DNA of 64,000 bases. It comes from Paenibacillus sp. YN15 (GTDB lineage: Bacteria; Bacillota; Bacilli; Paenibacillales; NBRC-103111). The notes under the pieces are model-generated. The model did no database searches and was not told the origin of the DNA. It was given only the letters and a program-made list of their open reading frames with translations. Below are positions 31,943 to 39,639 of the stretch, in pieces (position 1 is the stretch's first letter; every line of letters begins with the position of its first letter). Made by a program: the position numbers and the translations under genes. The stretch spans positions 37,411 to 101,410 of the forward strand of contig NZ_QMFA01000009.1 in assembly GCF_003285005.1 (NCBI RefSeq), read 5' to 3'.

Positions 31943-33457
31943 ATGGCAGATTTTGAAGCGGTATTGAAGGGTTACCGGGAGCTGGTAGGCAAGATTCGCA
32001 GCTACCAGGAAGCGGTGGGGCTGATTTATTGGGATATGCGTACCGGTCTGCCCAAAAAAGGGGTAGAGAGCCGCTCCCAGGTGGTAGGTGTGCTGTCCGG
32101 GGAAATGTTCAAGCTCTCTGTTTCCGATGAGATGGGCGGTTATCTGGAGGCTCTGGAGAAGCCGGAATATGCAGACAGGCTGGATGCCGTGAGCCGCAAG
32201 ATGGTCAGTGAAAGCCGCAAGGAGTATGACCGGAGCAAGAAAATCCCGCCAGAGCGGTACCAGGAATATGTGGTGCTGACCTCCCAGGCGGAAGCGGCAT
32301 GGGAGGAAGCCAAGGAAAAATCCGATTGGGCTGCCTTCCAGCCTTATCTGGAGCGGATCGTGGCATTCAATCAGGAGTTTATTGAGCTATGGGGCTACAA
32401 GGGCTCCAAGTATAACACGCTTCTGGATATGTATGAACCGGGCATGACGGAGGAGAAGCTGGATCAGCTGTTTGGCGCACTGAAGAGCAAGCTGGTGCCC
32501 CTGGTTGAGACAATCGCCCATGCCAAGCATAAGCCGGACACCTCCTTCCTGCGGCAGACCTTCCCGAAGGAGCAGCAAAAGGCCTTCAGCCTATTTATTC
32601 TGAAGGAAATGGGCTATGACTTTGACGCAGGGCGGCTGGACGAGACAGTGCATCCTTTTGCCACCGGCCTGAATCCCGGCGACGTGCGGGTTACAACACG
32701 CTATCTGCCGGAGGATGTGGTCAGCGCCCTGTTCGGCACCATCCATGAAGGCGGCCACGCCCTGTATGAGCAGAACATTATGAAGGAGCTGGAAGGAACC
32801 AATCTTTGCTCAGGCACCTCCATGGGCATTCATGAATCCCAATCCCGCTTCTGGGAGAACATGGTGGGCCGGAGCAGAGTCTTCTGGTCTCATTATTATC
32901 CCGATCTGCAGAGGATTTTTAAAGGCCAGTTCGATTCGGTTGCCGCGGAGGACTTCTACCGCGCCATTAACGAAGTGAAGCCTTCCCTTATCCGGATTGA
33001 GGCGGATGAGCTGACCTATAATCTCCATATTATGATCCGTTATGAGATTGAAAAGGCGCTGTTTGCCGGAACCGTCAAGGTGGCGGATCTGCCGGAGGTC
33101 TGGAATGCCAAGTACAAGGAATATCTGGGCATCGTTCCCGCCGATGCAGGCGAAGGCGTGCTCCAGGATGTGCATTGGTCCGGCGGCTCCTTCGGATATT
33201 TCCCGTCCTATGCCTTGGGCAATATGTATGCCGCGCAGATTCGCCATACGCTTCTTAAGAAGCTGCCGGAAGCGGAGGAGCTCATCGGCAAAGGGGAGCT
33301 GCTGCCCATCAAGGCGTGGCTGGCGGACGAGATTTACCAATACGGCATGCTGCATACGCCGGGGGAAATTGTGACCCGGGTAACGGGCGAGGAACTGAGC
33401 CCGGATTATCTGGTGGATTATTTGACGGCCAAATACACGGACATTTACAAGCTGTAA
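31943..33457 (+). CDS. M32 family metallocarboxypeptidase
   Basis: 504 residues, full length for thermostable carboxypeptidase Taq-like enzymes. The zinc motif is HEGGHALYEQ (HExxH form with Gly-Gly) near residue 270, followed by GIHESQSRFWENMVGRS, whose Glu is the third ligand; ADELTYNLHIMIRYEIEKAL and VHWSGGSFGYFPSYALGNM are family-conserved. It removes C-terminal residues from peptides in the cytoplasm. The next gene lies 30 bases downstream on the same strand. Confidence 0.94.
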   Translation: MADFEAVLKGYRELVGKIRSYQEAVGLIYWDMRTGLPKKGVESRSQVVGVLSGEMFKLSVSDEMGGYLEALEKPEYADRLDAVSRKMVSESRKEYDRSKKIPPERYQEYVVLTSQAEAAWEEAKEKSDWAAFQPYLERIVAFNQEFIELWGYKGSKYNTLLDMYEPGMTEEKLDQLFGALKSKLVPLVETIAHAKHKPDTSFLRQTFPKEQQKAFSLFILKEMGYDFDAGRLDETVHPFATGLNPGDVRVTTRYLPEDVVSALFGTIHEGGHALYEQNIMKELEGTNLCSGTSMGIHESQSRFWENMVGRSRVFWSHYYPDLQRIFKGQFDSVAAEDFYRAINEVKPSLIRIEADELTYNLHIMIRYEIEKALFAGTVKVADLPEVWNAKYKEYLGIVPADAGEGVLQDVHWSGGSFGYFPSYALGNMYAAQIRHTLLKKLPEAEELIGKGELLPIKAWLADEIYQYGMLHTPGEIVTRVTGEELSPDYLVDYLTAKYTDIYKL

Positions 33458-33487
33458 TCAACAGGATTCTACCGGGAGGCGGAGAAA

Positions 33488-33817
33488 ATGGAAGTCCGGA
33501 TGAACGCTTTCACCACGGAAAAAATAAAGCAGACCATGGGGGATAAAGGCGGAATCATCAAGCTTTTCTATGACGCGGAGGATTGCGGCTGCAACGGGGT
33601 ATTGGTTCTGCAGGTGCTGGATCAGCCGTATCCCGCGGATATCCGGGTGCAGGATGAGCCGCTTGCCATTTTTATTGACCGTCAGCAGGCGCCTTTGTTT
33701 GACGACATCATGAATGTGGAAGCCGATCCTGTTTTTCCGGTATACAAGGTCGCAAGCGACGACTCGGTATTCAGCACCAATGTGCCGCTGCGGGATTTGC
33801 GGAAGCAAGCCGTATAA
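33488..33817 (+). CDS. HesB/IscA-fold iron-sulfur biosynthesis-like protein
   Basis: 109 residues. The fold is that of the IscA-like group found in Bacillales (YqkB-type). The segment FYDAEDCGCNGVLVLQVLD supplies a CGC motif near residue 36, but the C-terminal CxC of true A-type scaffolds is absent. It may bind a metal or cluster rather than transfer one. GGGAGGCGG precedes the ATG. It probably shares a transcript with the carboxypeptidase gene and is followed by a terminator. Confidence 0.75.
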   Translation: MEVRMNAFTTEKIKQTMGDKGGIIKLFYDAEDCGCNGVLVLQVLDQPYPADIRVQDEPLAIFIDRQQAPLFDDIMNVEADPVFPVYKVASDDSVFSTNVPLRDLRKQAV

Positions 33818-33831
33818 ATTCACATACAAAT

Positions 33832-33873
33832 AAAAGCCCGGCCTTTCCACAGAGGAAATGAGCCGGGCTTTTT
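33832..33873 (+). terminator. rho-independent terminator
   Basis: AAAGCCCGGC (33833-33842) pairs with GCCGGGCTTT (33862-33871), followed by T residues. It may work in both directions, since the convergent cupin gene ends at 33898. Confidence 0.9.
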
Positions 33874-33897
33874 AACGTTCTTTAATAAGGGGAGGGC

Positions 33898-34242
33898 TTA
33901 CCCGATATTCTCGGCGTAGTTGGGAGCGGGAATGGTAATAAGGGTCACGTACAGGGTGGAATTCCCGGCCCCGCCGCTGGTGTAGGAGAATTCCTCGTCG
34001 CCGGTAATCCGCACCACCTCGCCGTTGTTCAACGCCGTTTCGGCGCCGTCAACCGTAACAGCTCCGTTACCCTCCAACTGCAGGATATATACATCCGCCC
34101 CCGGGTGCTTGTGTGTCGGGAGCTGCTGGCCCGGACCAAAATTCAACAGGAAGACAATATGGCCTTCTTCGTTAAACAAAAGCCGCTTGGTAAAACGGCC
34201 CTCCGGAAACTCCTGATAGTCCTTGATCGCTTTTTTCTCCAT
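33898..34242 (-). CDS. cupin domain protein
   Basis: 114 residues forming one cupin barrel. LPTHKHPGADVYILQLEGNG is motif 1 and the turn with NNGEVVRITGDEEFSY is motif 2, where the usual His is not obvious, so metal binding is uncertain. The N-terminus (MEKKAIKDYQEFPEGRFTKR) is like that of small stress-related cupins. The ATG at 34242 is preferred over a GTG three codons upstream because AGGAAG then has normal spacing. It is divergent from the NMT1-type ABC operon, with a CRP/FNR-like palindrome between them, and may be co-regulated with it. Confidence 0.78.
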   Translation of the reverse strand: MEKKAIKDYQEFPEGRFTKRLLFNEEGHIVFLLNFGPGQQLPTHKHPGADVYILQLEGNGAVTVDGAETALNNGEVVRITGDEEFSYTSGGAGNSTLYVTLITIPAPNYAENIG

Positions 34243-34302
34243 GTTGCCCACTCTTCCTTTCCTTAGGTCATAGTTTCATTGTACATGCCGCGGCGCACTG
34301 CT

Positions 34303-34320
34303 TTGTGACGTACATCACAA
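34303..34320. promoter_or_regulatory. CRP/FNR-type binding site
   Basis: TTGTGACGTACATCACAA contains TGTGA-N6-TCACA, identical to the CRP/FNR family consensus, including that of Bacillus Fnr. It lies about 60 bases before the divergent cupin start and 125 bases before the ABC binding-protein start. No CRP/FNR gene is in the window. Confidence 0.65.
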
Positions 34321-34445
34321 GTATGGCTCCCGAAAAGTTTTTCACCCGGCTCTGGGCAGATGCATAGGATGGAGAAACGGGATATTCCATGAGCTTATGC
34401 TTACGATGCCGGCTTTCTGACGAAAGCCCTGAGGGAGGAACAGTA

Positions 34446-35447
34446 ATGAAAAGGAAAGCCGGGTTACTTTCAATATCTCTTGTATTGGCTCTGTCCGCGG
34501 GGCTGGCGGCTTGCGGAGAGAAGAAGGAGGAGGGCAAGGCTACGGTCCGGTTGGCTGAGGTCACCCGCTCCATCTTTTATGCCCCCCAGTATGTGGCGCT
34601 GTCTCAGGGTTTCTTTGAAGAGGAAGGCTTGAAGGTAGAGTTCCAGACCATCGCCGGCGGCGATAAGGTGTCCACGGCGCTGCTGTCCGGGCAGATCGAT
34701 GTGGCGCTGGTAGGGGCGGAATCCACCATCTACGTCCGCAACCAGGGGGCGGATGATCCGCTGATCAACTTTGCCCAATTGACTCAGACGGACGGAACCT
34801 TCCTGGTTTCCCGCAAGCCGGTGGCAAACTTTGACTGGAGCTCCCTGAAAGGGGTGACCTTCCTTGGACAGCGCAAGGGCGGGATGCCGCAAATGGCCGG
34901 GGAATTTACCCTGAAAAAGAAGGGCATCGATCCCCACAAGGATCTGAATCTGATCCAGAATGTGGATTTCGCCAATATTCCGGCGGCCTTCACCTCCGGT
35001 ACAGGGGAGTATGTCCAGCTTTTTGAGCCGCAGGCAACTGTGATTGAAAATGAAGGCAAAGGCTATGTCATCGCCTCCTTCGGCAAGGAAAGCGGCAAGC
35101 TGCCCTACACTGTATTTATGTCCAAAAAGAGCTACATTAACAAAAACTCCGATACGGTGCAGAAGTTTACCAACGCCATCCACAAGGCGCAAAAATGGGT
35201 GGAGGCCAAATCCGTGCCGGAGATTGCCGAAGCGATTATCAGCTACTTCCCCAGCACGGATAAGGCTGTAGTGGAAGGAGTTGTGAAGCGCTACAAGGAC
35301 CAGGGCTCCTTCGCCACCGATCCGGTGATTGACGAAGCCGAATGGAAGAACCTGCAGGATGTGATGGAGGCAGCCGGCGAATTGAAGGCCCGCGTTCCCC
35401 TTGACGAGCTGGTAAACAACTCCTTTGCAGAAAAAGCTGCGAAATAA
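34446..35447 (+). CDS. NMT1/SsuA-type ABC substrate-binding lipoprotein
   Basis: 333 residues from the ATG at 34446 behind GAGGGAGGAAC. The signal peptide ends in lipobox LAACG near residue 22, so it is membrane-anchored. IFYAPQYVALSQGFFEEEGL near residue 50 and STALLSGQIDVALVGAES near residue 78 are the signature of NMT1/THI5-like and nitrate/sulfonate/taurine binding proteins. The ligand cannot be read from sequence: sulfonates, thiamine precursors, guanidine derivatives and others use this fold. It is first in an operon with an ATPase and a permease. Confidence 0.9.
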   Translation: MKRKAGLLSISLVLALSAGLAACGEKKEEGKATVRLAEVTRSIFYAPQYVALSQGFFEEEGLKVEFQTIAGGDKVSTALLSGQIDVALVGAESTIYVRNQGADDPLINFAQLTQTDGTFLVSRKPVANFDWSSLKGVTFLGQRKGGMPQMAGEFTLKKKGIDPHKDLNLIQNVDFANIPAAFTSGTGEYVQLFEPQATVIENEGKGYVIASFGKESGKLPYTVFMSKKSYINKNSDTVQKFTNAIHKAQKWVEAKSVPEIAEAIISYFPSTDKAVVEGVVKRYKDQGSFATDPVIDEAEWKNLQDVMEAAGELKARVPLDELVNNSFAEKAAK

Positions 35448-35565
35448 GTCAGGTCAGCATGTAAGCACTCGCTTGAAAATTCGGGGCCCCCGCAAAGCAA
35501 TCGGAATCTGCTTCATAGAATAGGCTTCATTTTGCGGGGATATCAGATTGGAGGCTGGCGTTCCC

Positions 35566-36369
35566 ATGGGCTCTTCAGTCCGCTTGAAGGATGTTACACA
35601 TGTCTATGTCAACAAGCAAGGCGCCACGCTGGCGTTGGAGGGGATTCATTTTTCCCTGAATGACGGGGAATTTGTCAGTATTGTGGGCCCCAGCGGCTGC
35701 GGCAAAACCACCCTTCTGTCCATTATGGCGGGACTCTTCAAGCCGGCGGGGGGGCAGGTGGAGGTCAATGGAGCCGTTCTGGAGGGACCGTCGCCGCATA
35801 TCGGCTACATGCTGCAGCAGGATTATCTGTTCCCGTGGCGCACCATTTGGGACAATGCGCTTTTGGGCCTGGAGCTCCGCGGGAGAATTGCGCCGGAGTC
35901 CAAGGAATACACTCTGCATCTTCTGGAAGAAATGGGGCTGGCGGATACGCTCCGCCGTTATCCCTCCCAGCTGTCGGGGGGGATGCGCCAGCGGGTGGCG
36001 CTGGTGCGGACCCTTGCGGTGAAGCCGGATATCCTGCTCTTGGATGAGCCGTTTTCCGCTCTGGATTACCAAACCAAGCTGCAACTGGAGGATCTGGTGG
36101 CCATGACCCTGAAGAAACATGGCAAAACCGCAGTGCTGGTCACCCATGACATCTCCGAAGCCATCGCCATGAGCGACCGTGTCATCATATTGGACCGCGA
36201 TCCCGGCCGAATCCGCAGAGAAATCGCTGTTCCGGAGGAAATCCGCAGTGAATCGCCGTTTCTGGCCCGGGAGGCGGAAGGATTTCATCCGCTGTTCCAT
36301 ACCATTTGGCAGGAGTTTGAAGCCATTGAGAAGGATGCGGCGGAACGCAAGGGGGGACCCGGACCATGA
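35566..36369 (+). CDS. SsuB/TauB-type ABC ATP-binding protein
   Basis: 267 residues. Walker A GPSGCGKTTLLSIMAGL, Q-loop YMLQQDYLFPWRTIWDNALL, signature LSGGMRQRVALVRTLAV, Walker B ILLLDEPFSALD and H-loop VTHDISEAI are all present; the LFPWRTI segment is typical of the nitrate/sulfonate/taurine importer group. The ATG at 35566 lies 11 bases after GGAGG; a TTG at 35548 in frame is the alternative. The stop overlaps the permease start by four bases. Confidence 0.93.
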   Translation: MGSSVRLKDVTHVYVNKQGATLALEGIHFSLNDGEFVSIVGPSGCGKTTLLSIMAGLFKPAGGQVEVNGAVLEGPSPHIGYMLQQDYLFPWRTIWDNALLGLELRGRIAPESKEYTLHLLEEMGLADTLRRYPSQLSGGMRQRVALVRTLAVKPDILLLDEPFSALDYQTKLQLEDLVAMTLKKHGKTAVLVTHDISEAIAMSDRVIILDRDPGRIRREIAVPEEIRSESPFLAREAEGFHPLFHTIWQEFEAIEKDAAERKGGPGP

Positions 36370-37184
36370 AAGAATCCTCCGAACCGTTGTCGCTCACACG
36401 CCGGGTCTGGGAGGAATACCGCGCGGCGCAGCAAAAGCGCAATCGCCTGGTTCGCCTGACGCAGCTCTTGATTCTCTTGGGCGCCTTCGGTCTGTGGGAG
36501 CTGGCAGGGCGGTTAAAATGGATTGATGTGCTGCTGTTCAGCTATCCCAGCAAGATCTTCACCCTTCTCTACGAACAGATTTCAACCGGCGAGATGCTCC
36601 CGCATATCGGGGCTACAGTTTGGGAGACCTTCGTAGGCTTCGTATTGGGCACCGTGGCCGGAACCGGACTGGCGGTGCTGATCTGGTGGTCGCCTTTTCT
36701 GGAGCGGGTGCTGGACCCGTACATTGTAGTCCTGAACAGCCTGCCCAAGGTGGCGCTGGGCCCGTTGTTTATCGTCGGCCTAGGCCCCGGCTACACCTCG
36801 ATTATCGGGATGACGCTGGCCATTACGGTCATCATCACTACACTGGTGGTATACTCCAGCTTCAAGGAAGTGGACGTCAATTACCTGCGGGTGATCCGGG
36901 TGTTCGGCGGCGGCAAGACGCAGATTTTCCGCAAAGCGATTTTTCCGGCCTCCATCCCTACCATTGTATCCACCCTTAAGGTGAATGTGGGGCTGGCCTG
37001 GGTTGGGGTCATTGTCGGCGAGTTTCTGGTTTCCAAGGAAGGACTGGGCTACTTAATCATTTACGGCTTTCAGGTGTTCAATTTTACCCTGGTGATTGCC
37101 AGCCTTTTGGTCATTGCCGTGGTGGCAGCTCTGATGTATCAGGCGGTGGCCTGGCTGGAGAACCGGCTGAACAACCGTTGGTAA
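36366..37184 (+). CDS. SsuC/TauC-type ABC permease
   Basis: 272 residues with about six membrane segments. The conserved EAA-type loop is seen as YLRVIRVFGGGKTQIFRKAI near residue 178, and LNSLPKVALGPLFIVGLGPG near residue 122 is a family hallmark. With the preceding two genes it completes an importer of the NitT/TauT family. A stretch of G residues gives the ribosome site. Confidence 0.93.
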   Translation: MKESSEPLSLTRRVWEEYRAAQQKRNRLVRLTQLLILLGAFGLWELAGRLKWIDVLLFSYPSKIFTLLYEQISTGEMLPHIGATVWETFVGFVLGTVAGTGLAVLIWWSPFLERVLDPYIVVLNSLPKVALGPLFIVGLGPGYTSIIGMTLAITVIITTLVVYSSFKEVDVNYLRVIRVFGGGKTQIFRKAIFPASIPTIVSTLKVNVGLAWVGVIVGEFLVSKEGLGYLIIYGFQVFNFTLVIASLLVIAVVAALMYQAVAWLENRLNNRW

Positions 37185-37223
37185 GAGAGTACAATGAAGA
37201 ATGAAACAAAAGGAGAGGGAAAT

Positions 37224-37559
37224 ATGTCCAATAACGTTGCTCCCGCAGGTCAAGTGGTATATCAGGCAGACAATCAGCATGTGGAGACAGTAAAAGGGGT
37301 AAGGGAAAAGCTGCACGGCCTCTGCAAACAACGGTTAATGAACCGCCATGTGCTGGTGAAAACCATTGACGGACATGAATATGAAGGCATTATCGTATTC
37401 ATTGACGACGGGAATGTATATTTGAGCCTTGCCGTGGACGAGGAGCTGAACAAACGGTTCTTCCCTTACGGTCCCGGCTTCTATGGTCCTGTAAATCCGG
37501 CCGGGGCGATGCTGCCCTTGGTGCTGTACAACCTGCTGGCGATTACGCTGCTGATGTGA
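37224..37559 (+). CDS. small Sm-like hypothetical protein
   Basis: 111 residues from the ATG at 37224, behind AAAGGAGAGGG. The middle, RHVLVKTIDGHEYEGIIVFI followed by DDGNVYLSL, has the strand-turn-strand rhythm of an Sm/LSm fold (compare the Hfq-like pattern of a short strand pair and a Gly-x-I strand). The C-terminal third is hydrophobic and Pro/Gly-rich (FFPYGPGFYGPVNPAGAM, then LPLVLYNLLAITLLM), suggesting membrane or spore-coat association. Similar small proteins are common in Paenibacillus, without a known role. Confidence 0.65.
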   Translation: MSNNVAPAGQVVYQADNQHVETVKGVREKLHGLCKQRLMNRHVLVKTIDGHEYEGIIVFIDDGNVYLSLAVDEELNKRFFPYGPGFYGPVNPAGAMLPLVLYNLLAITLLM

Positions 37560-37599
37560 TTGACAGTTTGCTTCATACGGATTTTCATTCATCCGTTCC

Positions 37600-37627
37600 A
37601 AGCCTGCGCCTCTGCCGCAGGCTTTTT
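37600..37627 (+). terminator. rho-independent terminator
   Basis: AAGCCTGCG (37600-37608) pairs with CGCAGGCTT (37616-37624), followed by TTT. It separates the Sm-like gene from the sugar-uptake locus. Confidence 0.88.
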
Positions 37628-37756
37628 ACTGTTTTCAAGAGAGAAACAAAAATCGTACAGAAACACCTAAAGATTCTTAAGGCTCGGAACGGCAGAATCG
37701 CGGTACATTATAAGCATCCCATCCAACCAAACTCTTAGCAGAAAGAAGGAGGAGCC

Positions 37757-38713
37757 ATGAAAACAACGCCTGCCGCCGTCGGAACGGATCAAGTGCCGGC
37801 AGCCAAAGAGGCTTTTTACCAGACAAAGCGGTTCCGGCAGAACATCCCGCTATTTGTCATGCTTATACCGGGAGTGCTTTATTATCTGATCTTCCGTTAC
37901 TTGCCTATGGGCGGTCTTGTGATCGCTTTCAAGAACTATAATTTTCACGATGGCATCTTGTCAAGCCCGTGGGTGGGATGGAAATATTTTGAGATTTTAT
38001 TCCATTCCCACGTTACGCTGCAAATTATCTGGAATACCCTTACCCTGAGCATTCTGAACCTGATCTTCGGGTTCCCGGCGCCGATTATTATCGCCATTGC
38101 CTTGAATGAGGTGCGCAAGGGCTGGCTGAAGCGCTGGATTCAAACCATTATTTATCTGCCTCACTTTTTGTCCTGGGTTATCGTGGCCGGCATTATTCTG
38201 ACCCTGTTCTCCATCGATGGAGGCACCATCAACAAGCTGCTGGGTCAATGGGGGATGGAGCCGGTGCCTTTCCTGTACCGCGCAAACTCCTGGACCGCTA
38301 TCTTTATCGGCTCCGGCATGTGGAAGGAGATGGGCTTCGGCGCCATTATCTATCTCGCCGCCCTCTCCGGCATTGACCCCAGCTTGTACGAATCCGCGGG
38401 GATGGACGGCGCAGGCAAGCTGAGGCAGATTTGGCATATCACCCTGCCGGGCATCCGCCCTACGATTATCCTGCTCTTGATTCTTGGAATGGGCCGTCTG
38501 ATGGAGGTTGGATTCGACCAGGTTTACAATTTGCAGAATCCCACGGTCCTGCAGAAAGCCGAGGTTATCAGCACCTACGTGTACAAGGTGGGGCTGCAGC
38601 AGGCCCAGTTTGGACTGACCACAGCCATGGGTTTGTTCGAATCCTTCGTCGGTCTGGTGCTTGTGCTGTCGGCCAATGCCTTGGCCCGTAAATTCGATCA
38701 GGGACTATTCTGA
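37757..38713 (+). CDS. LplB-type sugar ABC transporter permease
   Basis: 318 residues, about six membrane segments. VMLIPGVLYYLIFRYLPMGG near residue 38 is the opening typical of LplB/YtcP-type permeases, and YESAGMDGAGKLRQIWHITL near residue 213 is the EAA loop that contacts the ATPase. No ATPase gene is nearby, as usual for this family, which borrows a shared MsmX-like ATPase. AAGGAGGAG precedes the ATG. It is first in a locus with a second permease, a binding lipoprotein, a GH105 hydrolase and YesMN-like regulators. Confidence 0.94.
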   Translation: MKTTPAAVGTDQVPAAKEAFYQTKRFRQNIPLFVMLIPGVLYYLIFRYLPMGGLVIAFKNYNFHDGILSSPWVGWKYFEILFHSHVTLQIIWNTLTLSILNLIFGFPAPIIIAIALNEVRKGWLKRWIQTIIYLPHFLSWVIVAGIILTLFSIDGGTINKLLGQWGMEPVPFLYRANSWTAIFIGSGMWKEMGFGAIIYLAALSGIDPSLYESAGMDGAGKLRQIWHITLPGIRPTIILLLILGMGRLMEVGFDQVYNLQNPTVLQKAEVISTYVYKVGLQQAQFGLTTAMGLFESFVGLVLVLSANALARKFDQGLF

Positions 38714-38732
38714 AGAAAGGAGGGACATCCTC

Positions 38733-39605
38733 TTGAAGGAATCCACAGGCGGAAAAGTGTTTGTCATCTTCATTCACGTGGTATTGATCATCATTTCGCT
38801 CACCTGCATCCTGCCTTTCCTGCATCTGATTGCGCTGTCCGTAAGCTCGGGGCATGCGGTTGACCTGGGTCAGGTCTGGTTCTGGCCGGTGGGGCTTGAT
38901 TTCACCGTTTACCAATACTTTTTTGAGAATACGCCGGCCTTGCGCGCCTTTACCAACAGCGTCATCATTACCTTATGCGGAACCACCTTAAGCATGCTGG
39001 CCACGGTGCTGACGGCCTATCCCTTGTCCCGCCGTTACCTCTATGCCCGCAAGCCGATTACAACGGCCGCATTGTTCACCATGCTCTTCGGCGGCGGCAT
39101 GATTCCCACTTATCTGGTGATGAACAGCCTGCATTTGACCAATACTTACTGGTCCCTGTGGTTTGGCGGGCTCATCAGCACTTATAATATGCTGATTATG
39201 AAAAGCTATTTTGAGAGCATTCCGGGAGAAGTGGCGGATTCCGCCCAGATTGACGGCTGCGGCGAGGTTCAACTGCTTACGCGCATCATTCTGCCCTTGT
39301 CTCTCCCCATGCTGGCCACACTGACGCTCTTCTACGGGGTGGGCTACTGGAACATGTTCATGAGCGTCATTCTTTACATCAGTAAGACGAATCTGCAGAA
39401 TCTGACGGTTATCGTGCAGGGGATGCTGCAAATTCAGGGGAATTTCAATATGTCGGCCATGGATATGATGCAGCAGCAGGAAATGGTGTCCGAGAAGCTG
39501 AAGGCGGTTGGGGTTATGGTTATGGTTGTGCCCATGCTGGCGGTATATCCGTTTCTGCAGAAGTATTTTGTCAAAGGCATTATGCTTGGCTCTATCAAGG
39601 GGTAG
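38733..39605 (+). CDS. LplC-type sugar ABC transporter permease
   Basis: 290 residues from a TTG at 38733, eight bases after AAAGGAGGG; the longer frame overlaps the first permease. About six membrane segments. MIPTYLVMNSLHLTNTYWSL and the EAA loop VADSAQIDGCGEVQLLTRII mark the LplC/CarB-like group. It partners with the preceding permease. Confidence 0.93.
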   Translation: MKESTGGKVFVIFIHVVLIIISLTCILPFLHLIALSVSSGHAVDLGQVWFWPVGLDFTVYQYFFENTPALRAFTNSVIITLCGTTLSMLATVLTAYPLSRRYLYARKPITTAALFTMLFGGGMIPTYLVMNSLHLTNTYWSLWFGGLISTYNMLIMKSYFESIPGEVADSAQIDGCGEVQLLTRIILPLSLPMLATLTLFYGVGYWNMFMSVILYISKTNLQNLTVIVQGMLQIQGNFNMSAMDMMQQQEMVSEKLKAVGVMVMVVPMLAVYPFLQKYFVKGIMLGSIKG

Positions 39606-39639
39606 TAATGAAATTAATCATAGATTAGGGGGACTCCAC

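Noticed and set aside
34340-34445. possible riboswitch before the NMT1-type importer
   Set aside because: GCATAGGATGGA...TCCATGAGCTTATGC and GGCTTTCTGACGAAAGCC can pair, but the conserved cores of TPP, guanidine and other known classes are not present.
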